DNA of 64,000 bases from Lichenicoccus sp964246745 (GCA_964246745.1 CAXTRK010000013.1:1-64000); one strand, 5' to 3'; numbered from the stretch's first letter, positions 55,178 through 63,726 are shown. Notes: generated from the letters alone by a model not told the origin. A program made the numbers and translations.

Positions 55178-56564
55178 GGCGGCCGGCCTTCCGGTGGTTG
55201 TCATCGTCGGGCGGCCGAATGTCGGCAAGTCCACTTTGTTCAACCGTTTGGCCGGTCGTCGTCACGCGCTGGTCGCCGACACTCCCGGTGTGACGCGCGA
55301 CAGCAAGGACGCGCAGGCGATGCTGCGCGGCCGGCTGGTGCGCCTGATCGACACCGCGGGACTCGAGGAAGCCGCGGTGGAAAGCCTCTACGGCAGGATG
55401 CGCGTCTCCTCGGAGCGCGCGATCGCACAGGCCGACCTGGTGCTGTTCTGCATCGACGTCCGCAGCGGCATCACGCCTGCGGATCAGCACTTCGCGGCGT
55501 GGCTGCGTCGTCAGGGCCGGCCGGTGCTGCTGATCGCCAACAAGGCCGAAGGACGCACCGGCGCCAATGCCGCGCTCGAGGCGTACAGCCTGGGCCTCGG
55601 CAGTCCGCTCGCGGTCTCCGCCGAGCATGGCGAGGGGATCGCCGACCTCATGGGCGAGATCGCCGACCGTGTGCCTGCCGAGGCGCTCCACGACGCGGCG
55701 CCGGAGCCGACGATTGCGCCCGAGGAGGAGGATGCCTCGACGCAGCCCCCGCGAGGTCCGCTGCGTCTGGCGATCGTGGGGCGGCCGAACGCAGGCAAGT
55801 CAACGCTGCTGAACCGGCTGCTTGGCGAGGAGCGCATGATCACCGGCCCGGAGCCGGGACTGACGCGCGACGCGATCGCGGTGACCTTCGCCGATGCCGA
55901 AGGGCCGATCGAACTCGTCGACACCGCCGGCCTCAGGCGGAAGGCGCGTATCGAGGCGCCGCTCGAGAAGATGTCGACGTCGGCCTCGATCGAGGCGCTG
56001 AAGATGGCGGAGATCGTGGTGCTGACGCTGGATGCGACCCTCGGTGTGCATGAGCAGGATTTGCAGATCGCCCGCCTGATCGAGCGCGAGGGACGCGGCT
56101 GCGTGCTGGCGCTGAACAAATGGGACGCGGTCGAGGACCGCAACGCGACGCGCCGTGCGATCTCCGACCGTATCGAGTTCTCGCTCGCACAGATGAAGGG
56201 CATTCCGGTGGTGTCGTTTTCCGCGCTGACCGGCGCCGGCGTGGGCAGGCTGCTGCCCACGGTGCGCGCGGCGCACGCCGTGTGGAACAAGCGGGTGTCG
56301 ACGGGGGAGCTCAATCGCTGGTTCGAGGGAGCGTTGGCGCGTCATCAGCCGCCGCTGGTCGAAGGGCGCAGGCTCAAGCTGCGCTACATGACCCAAGCCA
56401 AGGCGCGGCCGCCGACTTTCATCCTGTTCGGCACGCGTGCGGAGCTGCTGCCGGAGGATTATCAGCGCTACCTGGTAGGCGGGCTGCGTACGGCATTCGA
56501 CATGCCGGGCACGCCGATCCGGCTGCAGATGCGCGGCACCAAGAACCCATACGCAGACAACTGA
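55170..56564 (+). CDS. der: ribosome biogenesis GTPase Der (EngA)
   Basis: A 464-aa tandem GTPase for 50S ribosome maturation. G domain 1 has IVGRPNVGKSTLFNRLAG, DTPGVTRD and DTAG, with NKAEG in place of the usual NKxD. G domain 2 has AIVGRPNAGKSTLLNRLLG, DTAG and LNKWDAV. A C-terminal KH-like domain follows (FEGALARHQPPLVEGRR, RYLVGGLRTAFDMPGTPIRL). ATG 55170 overlaps the bamB stop; an in-frame start at 55149 lies inside bamB. The next gene appears to start within the der stop codon. Confidence 0.97.
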   Translation: MGEAAGLPVVVIVGRPNVGKSTLFNRLAGRRHALVADTPGVTRDSKDAQAMLRGRLVRLIDTAGLEEAAVESLYGRMRVSSERAIAQADLVLFCIDVRSGITPADQHFAAWLRRQGRPVLLIANKAEGRTGANAALEAYSLGLGSPLAVSAEHGEGIADLMGEIADRVPAEALHDAAPEPTIAPEEEDASTQPPRGPLRLAIVGRPNAGKSTLLNRLLGEERMITGPEPGLTRDAIAVTFADAEGPIELVDTAGLRRKARIEAPLEKMSTSASIEALKMAEIVVLTLDATLGVHEQDLQIARLIEREGRGCVLALNKWDAVEDRNATRRAISDRIEFSLAQMKGIPVVSFSALTGAGVGRLLPTVRAAHAVWNKRVSTGELNRWFEGALARHQPPLVEGRRLKLRYMTQAKARPPTFILFGTRAELLPEDYQRYLVGGLRTAFDMPGTPIRLQMRGTKNPYADN

Positions 56565-57733
56565 CAGGATCTCCGCTCCGGCGCGCGCGCGTCGCGGTCG
56601 CACTGGTGTTTCTGGTGCATGGCGGCCTGCTGGGGACGTGGGCCACGCAAATCCCCCTGGTCAAGCAGCGGCTTGGCGTCGGCACGGCGGTGTTGGGGCT
56701 GGCGCTGCTCTGCTCCGCCCTGGGCGGGCTCGGCGTGATGCCGCTTGCGTCATGGCTGATGCGATGGGTCGGGGAGCGTCCTGTGCTGTCCGCCACTGCC
56801 CTGCTCGCCTGTCTGGCGCTGCCGCTTGCCACGATCTGCCCGACGATCTGGACGTTGGGCGCCGCACTGCTGCTGTTCGGCGCCGGCTTTGGCCTGGTCG
56901 ACCTGGTGATGAATGCCCAGGCGGTGCAGGTCGAGCGGGAGACGGCGCGTCCGATCATGTCCGGCCTGCACGGCATGTGGAGCCTGGGCGCGCTGTGCGG
57001 CTCCGGGCTCGGCTCCCTGCTGCTGGCGCTGCTGCCGGCGATCTGGCAGGTGAGCCTGCTCAGCTTCGCGGGCGGCATGGTGGTGCTGGGCGCGTCTGGC
57101 GCGATGCTGCCGATGCGGCCATTGGGCGAGACGGCGGCGCCTCAGCGCATTCCGGGCCTCGCCCGCAGGCCGGCGCTCGTGCTGATTGGCGCGATGATGG
57201 CGGTGGCATTCGCGGTTGAAGGGGCGCTGCTGGACTGGAGTGCGATCTTCCTTCGCGAAACCCGGCACCTGCCGGACTCCGAGGCGGGTCTTGGCTATGC
57301 CGGTTTTGCCGCCTGCATGCTGCTCGGCCGGCTCGCCGGAGACCGCATACGGGCACAGTGGGGCGATCGTCGAGTGCTGCAGGGCACACTCCCGGGCGGC
57401 GTCGTTCTCGCTTGCGCGGTGCTTGCGCCAAGTCCCTGGATCGCAATCGGGGGCTTTGCCGCGACCGGGTTCGCGCTGTGCAATGTGGTGCCGATCCTGT
57501 TCAACGCGGCAGGCACGCTGGGCGAGACGGCGGGACCGGGCGGCTCGGTTCAGGCGGTGGCATCGTCGGTCGGCTTCGGCTACGCTGGCGTCATGGCGGC
57601 GCCTCCGATGTTCGGCCTTATAGCACGGCAAAGCTCGCTTTCGGCGGCGCTGTGCCTGGCTGCCGCCTGCTGCCTGCTGCTCGGATTGAGCGCGGGCCCG
57701 ATTACCCGCGGCCGCCAGTCTCGGCCCGGATAG
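56561..57733 (+). CDS. MFS transporter, probable CTG start
   Basis: A protein of about 390 aa with 12 predicted membrane helices, resembling the MFS subgroup with an N-terminus like RRARVAVALVFLVHGGLLG and the loop TWATQIPLVKQRLGVG. No ATG, GTG or TTG is present between the der stop and the first conserved helix. CTG 56561, overlapping the der stop as CTGA, gives a sensible N-terminus. The next alternatives are GTGs about 45 bases in, which would truncate helix 1. The substrate is unknown. Its 3' end overlaps the convergent MFS gene by 32 bases. Confidence 0.85.
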   Translation: MTGSPLRRARVAVALVFLVHGGLLGTWATQIPLVKQRLGVGTAVLGLALLCSALGGLGVMPLASWLMRWVGERPVLSATALLACLALPLATICPTIWTLGAALLLFGAGFGLVDLVMNAQAVQVERETARPIMSGLHGMWSLGALCGSGLGSLLLALLPAIWQVSLLSFAGGMVVLGASGAMLPMRPLGETAAPQRIPGLARRPALVLIGAMMAVAFAVEGALLDWSAIFLRETRHLPDSEAGLGYAGFAACMLLGRLAGDRIRAQWGDRRVLQGTLPGGVVLACAVLAPSPWIAIGGFAATGFALCNVVPILFNAAGTLGETAGPGGSVQAVASSVGFGYAGVMAAPPMFGLIARQSSLSAALCLAAACCLLLGLSAGPITRGRQSRPG

Positions 57734-58898
57734 GTTCCGCCTGCCGCGTGGCCGCCACGTGCAGCACGGCGAAGCAGCCTGCGCCGATTGCCAGGCTTGC
57801 GATCATGAACAGGAACCCGCCGGTGAAGCTGCCGGTGAGTTGGACGATGCCGCCCACCACGATCGGTGCCGCGAAGCCGCCGATCTGGCCGCCGCAATTG
57901 ATAAATCCCGAAAAGGCGCCGCGCGCGTCGGGTGGCGTCTGATCGAGCACGATTGCCCAGAACGGTCCGAAACCGCCATAGAGAAAGCAGGCCGCGGCTG
58001 ACAGGCCGGCCACGCTGCCGGCCGGCGTGGCCGCGGTGAAGGTGGCGGTGAGTGCCGCCGCCGCCAGCACATAGAGGCCTGCGACCAGCAGCGCACGGTG
58101 CGAATGCAGCCGGCTGCCGAGGCCGCCTGCCACCAGCAGGCCGAGAAAGCCGAACCAGTACGGCACCGAGGCGGTGATGCCGAGCTGCTTGAGGTCGATA
58201 TGACGGCTGATGGCAAGATAGCTCGGCATCCAGCCGACAAAGCCCCAGAATGCGACGTTGAACGCCATATAGGCGGCGAACAGCATCCAGCTCCGAGGCC
58301 GTGCAATGACCGAGCCAAGCCCCTGGTCCGCGGGCGCGCTCGCTCGCGGCGTTGTCGCCGGCAGCAGCAGCCACATGAGGACTGCCATTGCCAGGCCCGG
58401 CAGGCTGAACCAGAAGAACATCCCGCGCCAGCCGACCTGCCCGAGCATCCAAACCGCGACGGGTGCGACGCAGGCCGGCCCGAGCGCAAGCGCGGTCAGA
58501 TAGAGTCCGTTCGCCTTCGAGCGCTCCGCGGGCGCGAACCAGTCTCCCACCAGCTTGAAGCTGGCGCCGTTGGAAGCGCCTTCGGCCACTCCAAACAGGG
58601 CGCGCATGCCGATCAGCATGGCGGCCGAGGTCGCCAACCCGGTGAGCCCGGTCATGATCGACCAGGCCAGCGGAGAGGCTGCCAGCAGGGCGCGCGCGCC
58701 GAGGCGGTCGGCGAGCCAGCCGCCCGGGATCTGCATGACGGCATATCCGAAGGTGAAGGCGGCCAGGACCAGACCGAAACGATCGGCGGTCATGTGGAGC
58801 GAGCGCATCATCACCGGGCCGGCCACGGAGATGTTGATCCGGTCCAGGGTGTTCACGAATTGCAGCAGCCAGATCAGGAACAGGACCCGCCATTTCAT
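57702..58898 (-). CDS. MFS transporter, anion:cation symporter (ACS) family-like
   Basis: A 398-aa, 12-helix transporter. The first helix LFLIWLLQFVNTLDRINISVA, the loop GGWLADRLGARALL and GVAEGASNGASFKLVGDWFA resemble ACS-family carriers of organic anions such as sugar acids, phthalate or tartrate. The substrate cannot be named. ATG 58898 is preceded by GGAGG and AGGA. It stands alone, converging on the other MFS gene with a 32-base overlap. About 170 bases separate its start from the GNAT gene. Confidence 0.88.
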   Translation of the reverse strand: MKWRVLFLIWLLQFVNTLDRINISVAGPVMMRSLHMTADRFGLVLAAFTFGYAVMQIPGGWLADRLGARALLAASPLAWSIMTGLTGLATSAAMLIGMRALFGVAEGASNGASFKLVGDWFAPAERSKANGLYLTALALGPACVAPVAVWMLGQVGWRGMFFWFSLPGLAMAVLMWLLLPATTPRASAPADQGLGSVIARPRSWMLFAAYMAFNVAFWGFVGWMPSYLAISRHIDLKQLGITASVPYWFGFLGLLVAGGLGSRLHSHRALLVAGLYVLAAAALTATFTAATPAGSVAGLSAAACFLYGGFGPFWAIVLDQTPPDARGAFSGFINCGGQIGGFAAPIVVGGIVQLTGSFTGGFLFMIASLAIGAGCFAVLHVAATRQAEPIRAETGGRG

Positions 58899-59031
58899 CG
58901 CAGCATCCTGCCTCCGCCATCCCGGCGCGGGATTATTCCGCTTGATCCTGCCGCCACCGGCTTGTCAATCTAAGATCCGCTTGGGGGATGGGTGCGCGGC
59001 CATTCGTATCAACGCTGTACTGTATCAGTGC

Positions 59032-59077
59032 GCGAGGGTACGCGTGCTCGCCACCGCCCCTTCCGCCGCTATGTGCT
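59032..59077 (-). pseudogene. remnant of an HTH antitoxin-type gene
   Basis: These 46 bases align without gaps to 60360-60405, inside the intact HTH gene, with 38 identities including a run of 17 (ACGCGTGCTCGCCACCG). On the reverse strand the fragment reads QHIAAEGAVASTRTLAH, matching EHIAARESVASTRALAL of the intact protein, and is then interrupted by a stop. It overlaps the last codons of the GNAT gene, which appears to have been joined to it. It is evidence of a lost second copy. Confidence 0.65.
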
Positions 59078-59602
59078 GGCGGACAGCGATGATCCGTAGG
59101 CGATTTCTTCCAGGATAAGGCCTTCCCGCTGATCCTGCCTCTCGCCGATAGCCCGGCCGCCGCGACGCTCATAGAAGCGTCGCGCGGTGTCGTTGTCGCG
59201 GAGCACCCAAAGACTATAGCTGTGATAACCGCGACGGGTCATCTCGGCTGCCATGGCGCGCATGAGCGCGGTTCCGACTCCGGACATCTGTGCCGCCTCA
59301 CGAACGTAGAGCGCTGCGATCTCGCCCTCGAAGTCAGCGCGGAAAGCTTCGACCCGCTGCCGCACACACGCGCCAAAACCCGCCACCGCCGCGCCTTTGC
59401 CCGCGACGAAGACGCGCTGATCTGAAAAACTGGCTGGATCGCTCAGCATGCGTGTCCATCCGGCGGTCCGATCGCTGACCGAGTGGGAAGCGATCAGTCC
59501 GCGCGGCATCATGCCCGGGTATGTCTCGTGCCAGCAGGCAACGTGGACGCGGGCGATGGCTGACGCGTCCGCGGGCGTGGCGATCCGCGGCCGGCTGGTC
59601 AT
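59069..59602 (-). CDS. GNAT family N-acetyltransferase
   Basis: A 177-aa acetyltransferase. The N-terminus RIATPADASAIARVHVACWHETYPGM is typical of a RimI-like subgroup. The acetyl-CoA site (motif A) is GEIAALYVREAAQMSGVGTALMRA, followed by SLWVLRDNDTARRFYERRGG. The acceptor is unknown. Its last codons (SSLSAST) fall inside the 46-base HTH-gene remnant, so the natural C-terminus may have been replaced. ATG 59602 is the start. A low-GC pair of small genes lies upstream. Confidence 0.88.
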   Translation of the reverse strand: MTSRPRIATPADASAIARVHVACWHETYPGMMPRGLIASHSVSDRTAGWTRMLSDPASFSDQRVFVAGKGAAVAGFGACVRQRVEAFRADFEGEIAALYVREAAQMSGVGTALMRAMAAEMTRRGYHSYSLWVLRDNDTARRFYERRGGRAIGERQDQREGLILEEIAYGSSLSAST

Positions 59603-59677
59603 GCGAGCAGGGAGATGATCCGGTCGTAAACTCCCTTCGCTCCCGACAGAGGTAGGCTTTTTGGAGCTGAGGAGAGT

Positions 59678-59854
59678 TCAGTCACGTCGGGCTCGACTAA
59701 TCGGCCGAAGGCAGAGAAGATAGAAGATCAGCAGAACAGCTAATCCGACTGTCATCAGGAACGTATGAGAAAGGTTTGGCGTGATCGCAAAGTTAATAAT
59801 ATTAGCTACATTTATAACAAGTATCCCGATCAAAATAACAATGACGTACTTCAT
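59678..59854 (-). CDS. 58-aa protein with two predicted membrane helices
   Basis: This short frame starts at ATG 59854, which overlaps the stop of the upstream 114-aa frame as ATGA. The product begins MKYVIVILIGILVINVANII (helix 1). A short polar turn TPNLSHT, helix 2 (FLMTVGLAVLLIFYLLCL) and a basic tail RPISRARRD follow, giving a positive-inside hairpin. I counted 33 G/C in bases 59761-59860, far below the surroundings, with codons such as ATA, TTA and AAT that are rare here. Function is unknown; short hydrophobic proteins in such settings include small toxins and phage-derived proteins. Confidence 0.5.
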   Translation of the reverse strand: MKYVIVILIGILVINVANIINFAITPNLSHTFLMTVGLAVLLIFYLLCLRPISRARRD

Positions 59855-60195
59855 GAGAATGCCAAAGCTGGGTGACTCAGCGACTGGATATCATGCAGTG
59901 GAGTTCCTGTGACTGTGCTGATGGAAATTGCGGCTGTTCCGTTATATGCGGCCAGGGCAGAGCTAGTTCCGGACGTTGCTCCAATGCCATCGCTGGCGCC
60001 GCCGCCGCCGAAGATCGTGCCGTACGCCACTAGAGATCGCGCCGCGGAAGAAGTCATATCGTTTAGGGCGGCGTGTTCATCTATCATCAGACCGCCGCTG
60101 AGTTGTGACAAGCAACCGGTTATGTTCGAGATACCCTCGCCGGGGATATAGAGACCTGTGCCTGCAAGGCCAAGCAAGCCTACCGATGCCGCCAA
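59851..60195 (-). CDS. 114-aa hypothetical protein, possibly frameshifted at its start
   Basis: The frame reads a secretion-like opening (LAASVGLLGLAGTGLYIPGE), then Gly/Ser/Thr-rich sequence without charged helices (IFGGGGASDGIGATSGTSS). The only start in frame is TTG 60195. An ATG at 60217, 6 bases after the HTH gene stop, lies in another frame and would supply a basic MTTLRP start. A one-base change between them would give a proper signal peptide. The gene may thus be a secreted protein broken by an indel or a mere fragment. It is coupled to the 58-aa gene. Confidence 0.35.
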   Translation of the reverse strand: MAASVGLLGLAGTGLYIPGEGISNITGCLSQLSGGLMIDEHAALNDMTSSAARSLVAYGTIFGGGGASDGIGATSGTSSALAAYNGTAAISISTVTGTPLHDIQSLSHPALAFS

Positions 60196-60223
60196 GCTCC
60201 GGGCGAAGCGTCGTCATGTCAGC

Positions 60224-60586
60224 TTAGGCGGCTGCCAGCTCGGCCCGATCCGGCTCGACCTCGCACCAAAGAGCGGTCCCGTCGCGTTCCAGCAATCCGA
60301 GCTTCACCAGTTCGGCAACGTCGGCGTGAACGGCGGCGTAATCGCGGCCAAGCGCCAATGCAAGGGCACGCGTGCTCGCCACCGACTCTCTCGCGGCGAT
60401 GTGCTCAAGGATGCAGATGCGGTTTGCCGTCATGCTGCGAAAGAACGTCGTCCAGTTCTCAAAGCTGACTGTGCGTCTCGCCTCGTAGTCCTCGCCACGT
60501 TCGACCGCCGCCAGCGCCGTCTCGCTGATCTCGCGGTCGATCTCGTCCAAGCTCACGCCAACCCGGAACAACAGTTTCCTTGCCAT
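60224..60586 (-). CDS. HTH DNA-binding protein, TumA/HVO_A0114-type antitoxin
   Basis: A 120-aa protein. The segment VSFENWTTFFRSMTANRICILEHIAARESVASTRALALALGRDYAAVHADV is the winged-helix pattern I associate with HVO_A0114-type regulators, which serve as antitoxins next to DUF6516/TumE-like toxins. ATG 60586 has GGAAGAG 7 bases upstream; GTG 60592 overlaps the toxin stop. It follows the truncated toxin frame directly, as expected for a toxin-antitoxin operon. It would bind its own promoter and neutralise the toxin; the toxin is now broken. The family call is from memory of motifs. Confidence 0.65.
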   Translation of the reverse strand: MARKLLFRVGVSLDEIDREISETALAAVERGEDYEARRTVSFENWTTFFRSMTANRICILEHIAARESVASTRALALALGRDYAAVHADVAELVKLGLLERDGTALWCEVEPDRAELAAA

Positions 60587-60588
60587 GG

Positions 60589-60729
60589 TCACTCTTCCTG
60601 TTCTGCCCGGACCAGCGGCCGGAAGTCGGCCAACAGCTTTGTGATACTCTCAAACACGTACGGCGTCTCCACGCCGTGCAGGTGCCGGTGGTCGCCCTTG
60701 CCGCGCTCGTTGTCGAAAACGCAAGACAT
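60589..60729 (-). pseudogene. truncated DUF6516/TumE-type toxin, C-terminal part
   Basis: A frame of 46 codons from ATG 60729 reads FDNERGKGDHRH, the signature I recall from the DUF6516 (TumE-like) toxin family. It continues VETPYVFESITKLLADFR to a stop that overlaps the GTG of the HTH gene. Full-length members have about 100 residues, with a beta-rich half before this motif. Here the homologous part begins only 57 bases after the cobT stop, so the N-terminal half is missing. It is probably an inactive relic kept beside its antitoxin. Confidence 0.6.
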
Positions 60730-60786
60730 AGTCAGCTTATCAAGTGCCGCCGGCCAGGCTGTGCGTGGCGGTCCGCGGCCGGCAGG

Positions 60787-62667
60787 TCATGCAACCAGGG
60801 CGCTGGCCCGGTTCTGCTGGCGCAGCCAGGCGCGTCTTGCGTCCTCGTCGAACAGCTCGGACAGCTTCTTCATCATGATGCCGCCGAGTTCTTCGGCGTC
60901 GGTGATGGTCACCGCGCGGCGGTAATAGCGGGTCACGTCATGACCGATGCCGATCGCGATCAGCTCGATCACGTCGCGGCTCTCGATGTCGTGGATCACC
61001 TCGCGCAGGTGCCGCTCCAGATAGGAGCCGGCGTTCACCGACAACGTGCTGTCGTCAACCGGGGCGCCGTCGCTGATCACCATCAGGATGCGCCGGCTTT
61101 CGCGCCGCGCCAGCAGACGGCGATAGGCCCAGAGCAGCGCCTCGCCGTCGATGTTCTCCTTGAGCAAGCCCTCGCGCAGCATCAGTCCGAGATTGCGTCG
61201 GGCGCGGCGCCAGGGCTGATCCGCGGCCTTGTAGATGATGTGGCGCAGGTCGTTCAGCCGGCCGGGCTCGCGCGGCTTGCCCTCGGCGACCCAGCGCTCG
61301 CGACTCTGCCCACCCTTCCAGGCGCGCGTGGTGAAGCCGAGCACCTCGACCTTGACCGCGCAGCGCTCAAGCGTGCGGGCCAGGATATCGCCGCACATCG
61401 CCGCCACGGTGATCGGGCGGCCGCGCATCGATCCGGAATTGTCGATCAACAACGTGACCACGGTGTCGCGGAAGTCGGTGTCGCGCTCGGTCTTGTAGGA
61501 CAGCGACAAGGTCGGATTGACGACGACGCGGGCGAGGCGGCCGGCGTCGAGAATGCCTTCCTCCAGATCAAATTCCCAGGCGCGGGTCTGCTGCGCCATC
61601 AGCTTGCGCTGCAGCCGGTTGGCGAGCTTGCTGACCACGCTCTGCATGTTGAGCAACTGCTGGTCGAGCTGTTGACGCAGGCGGGAGAGTTCGTCTGGAT
61701 CGCACAGCTCATCCGCCGCGACCTCCTCGTCGAACTGCCGGATGAATGCCTTATAAAGAGGTGCGGCGGGGATCTCGTGGCGTTCGCGCGAGCCCTGCGG
61801 GCCGCCGGGACGGTCCTCGCCCTCGGCTGCGCCCTCTTCGTCGGACGGGTCCTCGTCCTCCTCCGCGGCGCCTGATTGCGACAATTCCGGCATGGTGCTC
61901 GGCTGCTGCTCGCCGGCTTCCTCGCCCTGATTCTGATCCTGCTCCGGCGGCTGCTCACCCGCCTGGTTTTCGGCTGCCTCGTCCTGCTCGGCGGATTCGT
62001 CTTCCTCGCTCTCGACCTCGGCCTCGGCGAGGTCATAGGCCGCAAGCAGACGACGGGCGGCGCGTGTGAAGGCGCCCTGGTCATCCTTCGCTTCGGCCAT
62101 CTCGTCGAGGGCGGCGCGGGCGCTGCCGCCCATCGCTTCGCGCCATTGCGACAGCACGGCGAGCGCGCTTTGCGGCGCCGGTTCGCCGGACATGCGCTCG
62201 CGTGCCAACAGTCCGAGCGCGACCGAGATCGGAAGCTGGTCCTTTCGCGTCATCCGACCATAGCCGGATTGTTCGCACTCCTGCGCCAGCCGCTCGCCCA
62301 GGTTGGCCGCGACGCCCTCCATGAAGCGCGCGCCGACCACCTCGATGCGCGCCTGCTCCAGCGCGTCATAGACTTCGCGCGCATCGCGGGTGCCGGGCGT
62401 GCGGGCCGCATGCACCGCCTGGTCGTGATGGCGCAAGCGCAGAGCGGCCGCGTCGGCGGCGCCGCGCAGGCGGGTGACCTCGGGCGCGGACAGGCTGCGG
62501 GCCGGCTGCGGCAGGCGCACGCGGTTGCCGATGACCGCGCCGGCCTGGCCGGTGCCCGCCTGAAACGTCACCTGCACATCGGGCTTTCCTCCGATCGCCC
62601 GCAAGGCGCCCGCGGTGGCGCGCTTGAAGGCCTCGGCGCGGCCGGCAGGATCATTGCGGCCGCTCAT
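60787..62667 (-). CDS. cobT: cobaltochelatase subunit CobT
   Basis: A 626-aa subunit of the CobN-CobS-CobT cobalt chelatase. A helical N-terminal domain is followed by a long acidic Glu/Asp/Gln-rich linker (about residues 210-300). A von Willebrand A domain carries the metal-ion site in TLLIDNSGSMRGRPI (Asp-X-Ser-X-Ser). CobT forms a stacked ring with the AAA+ CobS that drives metal insertion by CobN. Its ATG is directly after the cobS stop with no gap. The stop lies beside the truncated toxin frame. Confidence 0.96.
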   Translation of the reverse strand: MSGRNDPAGRAEAFKRATAGALRAIGGKPDVQVTFQAGTGQAGAVIGNRVRLPQPARSLSAPEVTRLRGAADAAALRLRHHDQAVHAARTPGTRDAREVYDALEQARIEVVGARFMEGVAANLGERLAQECEQSGYGRMTRKDQLPISVALGLLARERMSGEPAPQSALAVLSQWREAMGGSARAALDEMAEAKDDQGAFTRAARRLLAAYDLAEAEVESEEDESAEQDEAAENQAGEQPPEQDQNQGEEAGEQQPSTMPELSQSGAAEEDEDPSDEEGAAEGEDRPGGPQGSRERHEIPAAPLYKAFIRQFDEEVAADELCDPDELSRLRQQLDQQLLNMQSVVSKLANRLQRKLMAQQTRAWEFDLEEGILDAGRLARVVVNPTLSLSYKTERDTDFRDTVVTLLIDNSGSMRGRPITVAAMCGDILARTLERCAVKVEVLGFTTRAWKGGQSRERWVAEGKPREPGRLNDLRHIIYKAADQPWRRARRNLGLMLREGLLKENIDGEALLWAYRRLLARRESRRILMVISDGAPVDDSTLSVNAGSYLERHLREVIHDIESRDVIELIAIGIGHDVTRYYRRAVTITDAEELGGIMMKKLSELFDEDARRAWLRQQNRASALVA

Positions 62668-63726
62668 CTAGCGGCGGTGCGCGACGGCAGGTGCGGCCGA
62701 GTTGGCAAGGTCGGCGTTGAAGCAACGTTGGTAGTATTCGGCGACCGTCGGCCGCTCCGCCTCGTCGCACTTGTTGAGGAAGGTGAGCCGGAAGGCGAAG
62801 GCGAGGTCATGGAAGATCTCGGCGTTTTCCGCCCAGGTCAGCACCGTGCGCGGCGACATCACTGTCGAGATGTCGCCGTTGATGAAGCCGGCGCGTGTGA
62901 GGTCGGCGAGGGCCACCATGCTCTCGACGCGTCGGCGCACCGCCACGTCCTTGCCGCTCCAGCCCATCTTGGCAAGGATGATCGCGGTCTCCTCGGCATG
63001 CGGCAGATAGTTCAGCGTGGTCACGATATTCCAGCGGTCCATCTGGCCCTGGTTGATCTGCTGGGTGCCATGATAGAGCCCGGTGGTGTCGCCAAGGCCG
63101 ACCGTATTGGCGGTGGCGAACAGCCGGAAGGCGGGGTGCGGACGGATCACCCGGTTCTGATCAAGCAAGGTGAGCCGTCCCTCGACCTCCAGCACGCGCT
63201 GGATCACGAACATCACGTCGGGGCGCCCGGCGTCGTACTCGTCAAAGACCAGCGCACACGCATGCTGCAACGCCCAGGGCAACAGGCCCTCGCGGAATTC
63301 GGTGACCTGCTGGCCATCCTTGAGCACGATGGCGTCCTTGCCGATCAGATCGATGCGGCTGATGTGGCTGTCGAGATTGATGCGTATGCAGGGCCAGTTC
63401 AGCCGCGCCGCGACCTGCTCGACGTGACTCGACTTGCCGGTGCCGTGATAGCCCTGGATCATCACACGCCGGTTGAAGGCGAAGCCGGCGAGGATGGCGA
63501 GCGTGGTCTCGCGGTCGAACTGATAGGCGGTATCGAGCTCAGGCACGTGTTCGGTGCGCATCCCGAAGGCCGGCACCTGGATGTCGCTGTCGATGCCGAA
63601 GACCTCTCGGGCGGAGAGTTGCCGGTCGGGCAGCGTGAGTGCCGATGTCACGGCGAGGTCGGGTGCGGCCAGGCCGCCGGGGCGTGCCTCGTTTCCTGTT
63701 CCTGCCAGAGTGGCGATCTCATCCAT
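62668..63726 (-). CDS. cobS: cobaltochelatase subunit CobS (AAA+ ATPase)
   Basis: A 352-aa AAA+ ATPase that powers cobalt insertion with CobT and CobN. Walker A is QGYHGTGKSSHVEQVAARL, Walker B is ALVFDEYDAGRPDVMFV, sensor 1 lies in FRLFATANTVGLGDTTGLYH, and ISRIDLIGKDAIVLKDGQ is characteristic of CobS. ATG 63726 has AGGA 9 bases upstream; in-frame codons up to 63843 extend into the J-domain gene and are rejected. It lies between a J-domain gene and cobT on the same strand. Confidence 0.96.
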   Translation of the reverse strand: MDEIATLAGTGNEARPGGLAAPDLAVTSALTLPDRQLSAREVFGIDSDIQVPAFGMRTEHVPELDTAYQFDRETTLAILAGFAFNRRVMIQGYHGTGKSSHVEQVAARLNWPCIRINLDSHISRIDLIGKDAIVLKDGQQVTEFREGLLPWALQHACALVFDEYDAGRPDVMFVIQRVLEVEGRLTLLDQNRVIRPHPAFRLFATANTVGLGDTTGLYHGTQQINQGQMDRWNIVTTLNYLPHAEETAIILAKMGWSGKDVAVRRRVESMVALADLTRAGFINGDISTVMSPRTVLTWAENAEIFHDLAFAFRLTFLNKCDEAERPTVAEYYQRCFNADLANSAAPAVAHRR

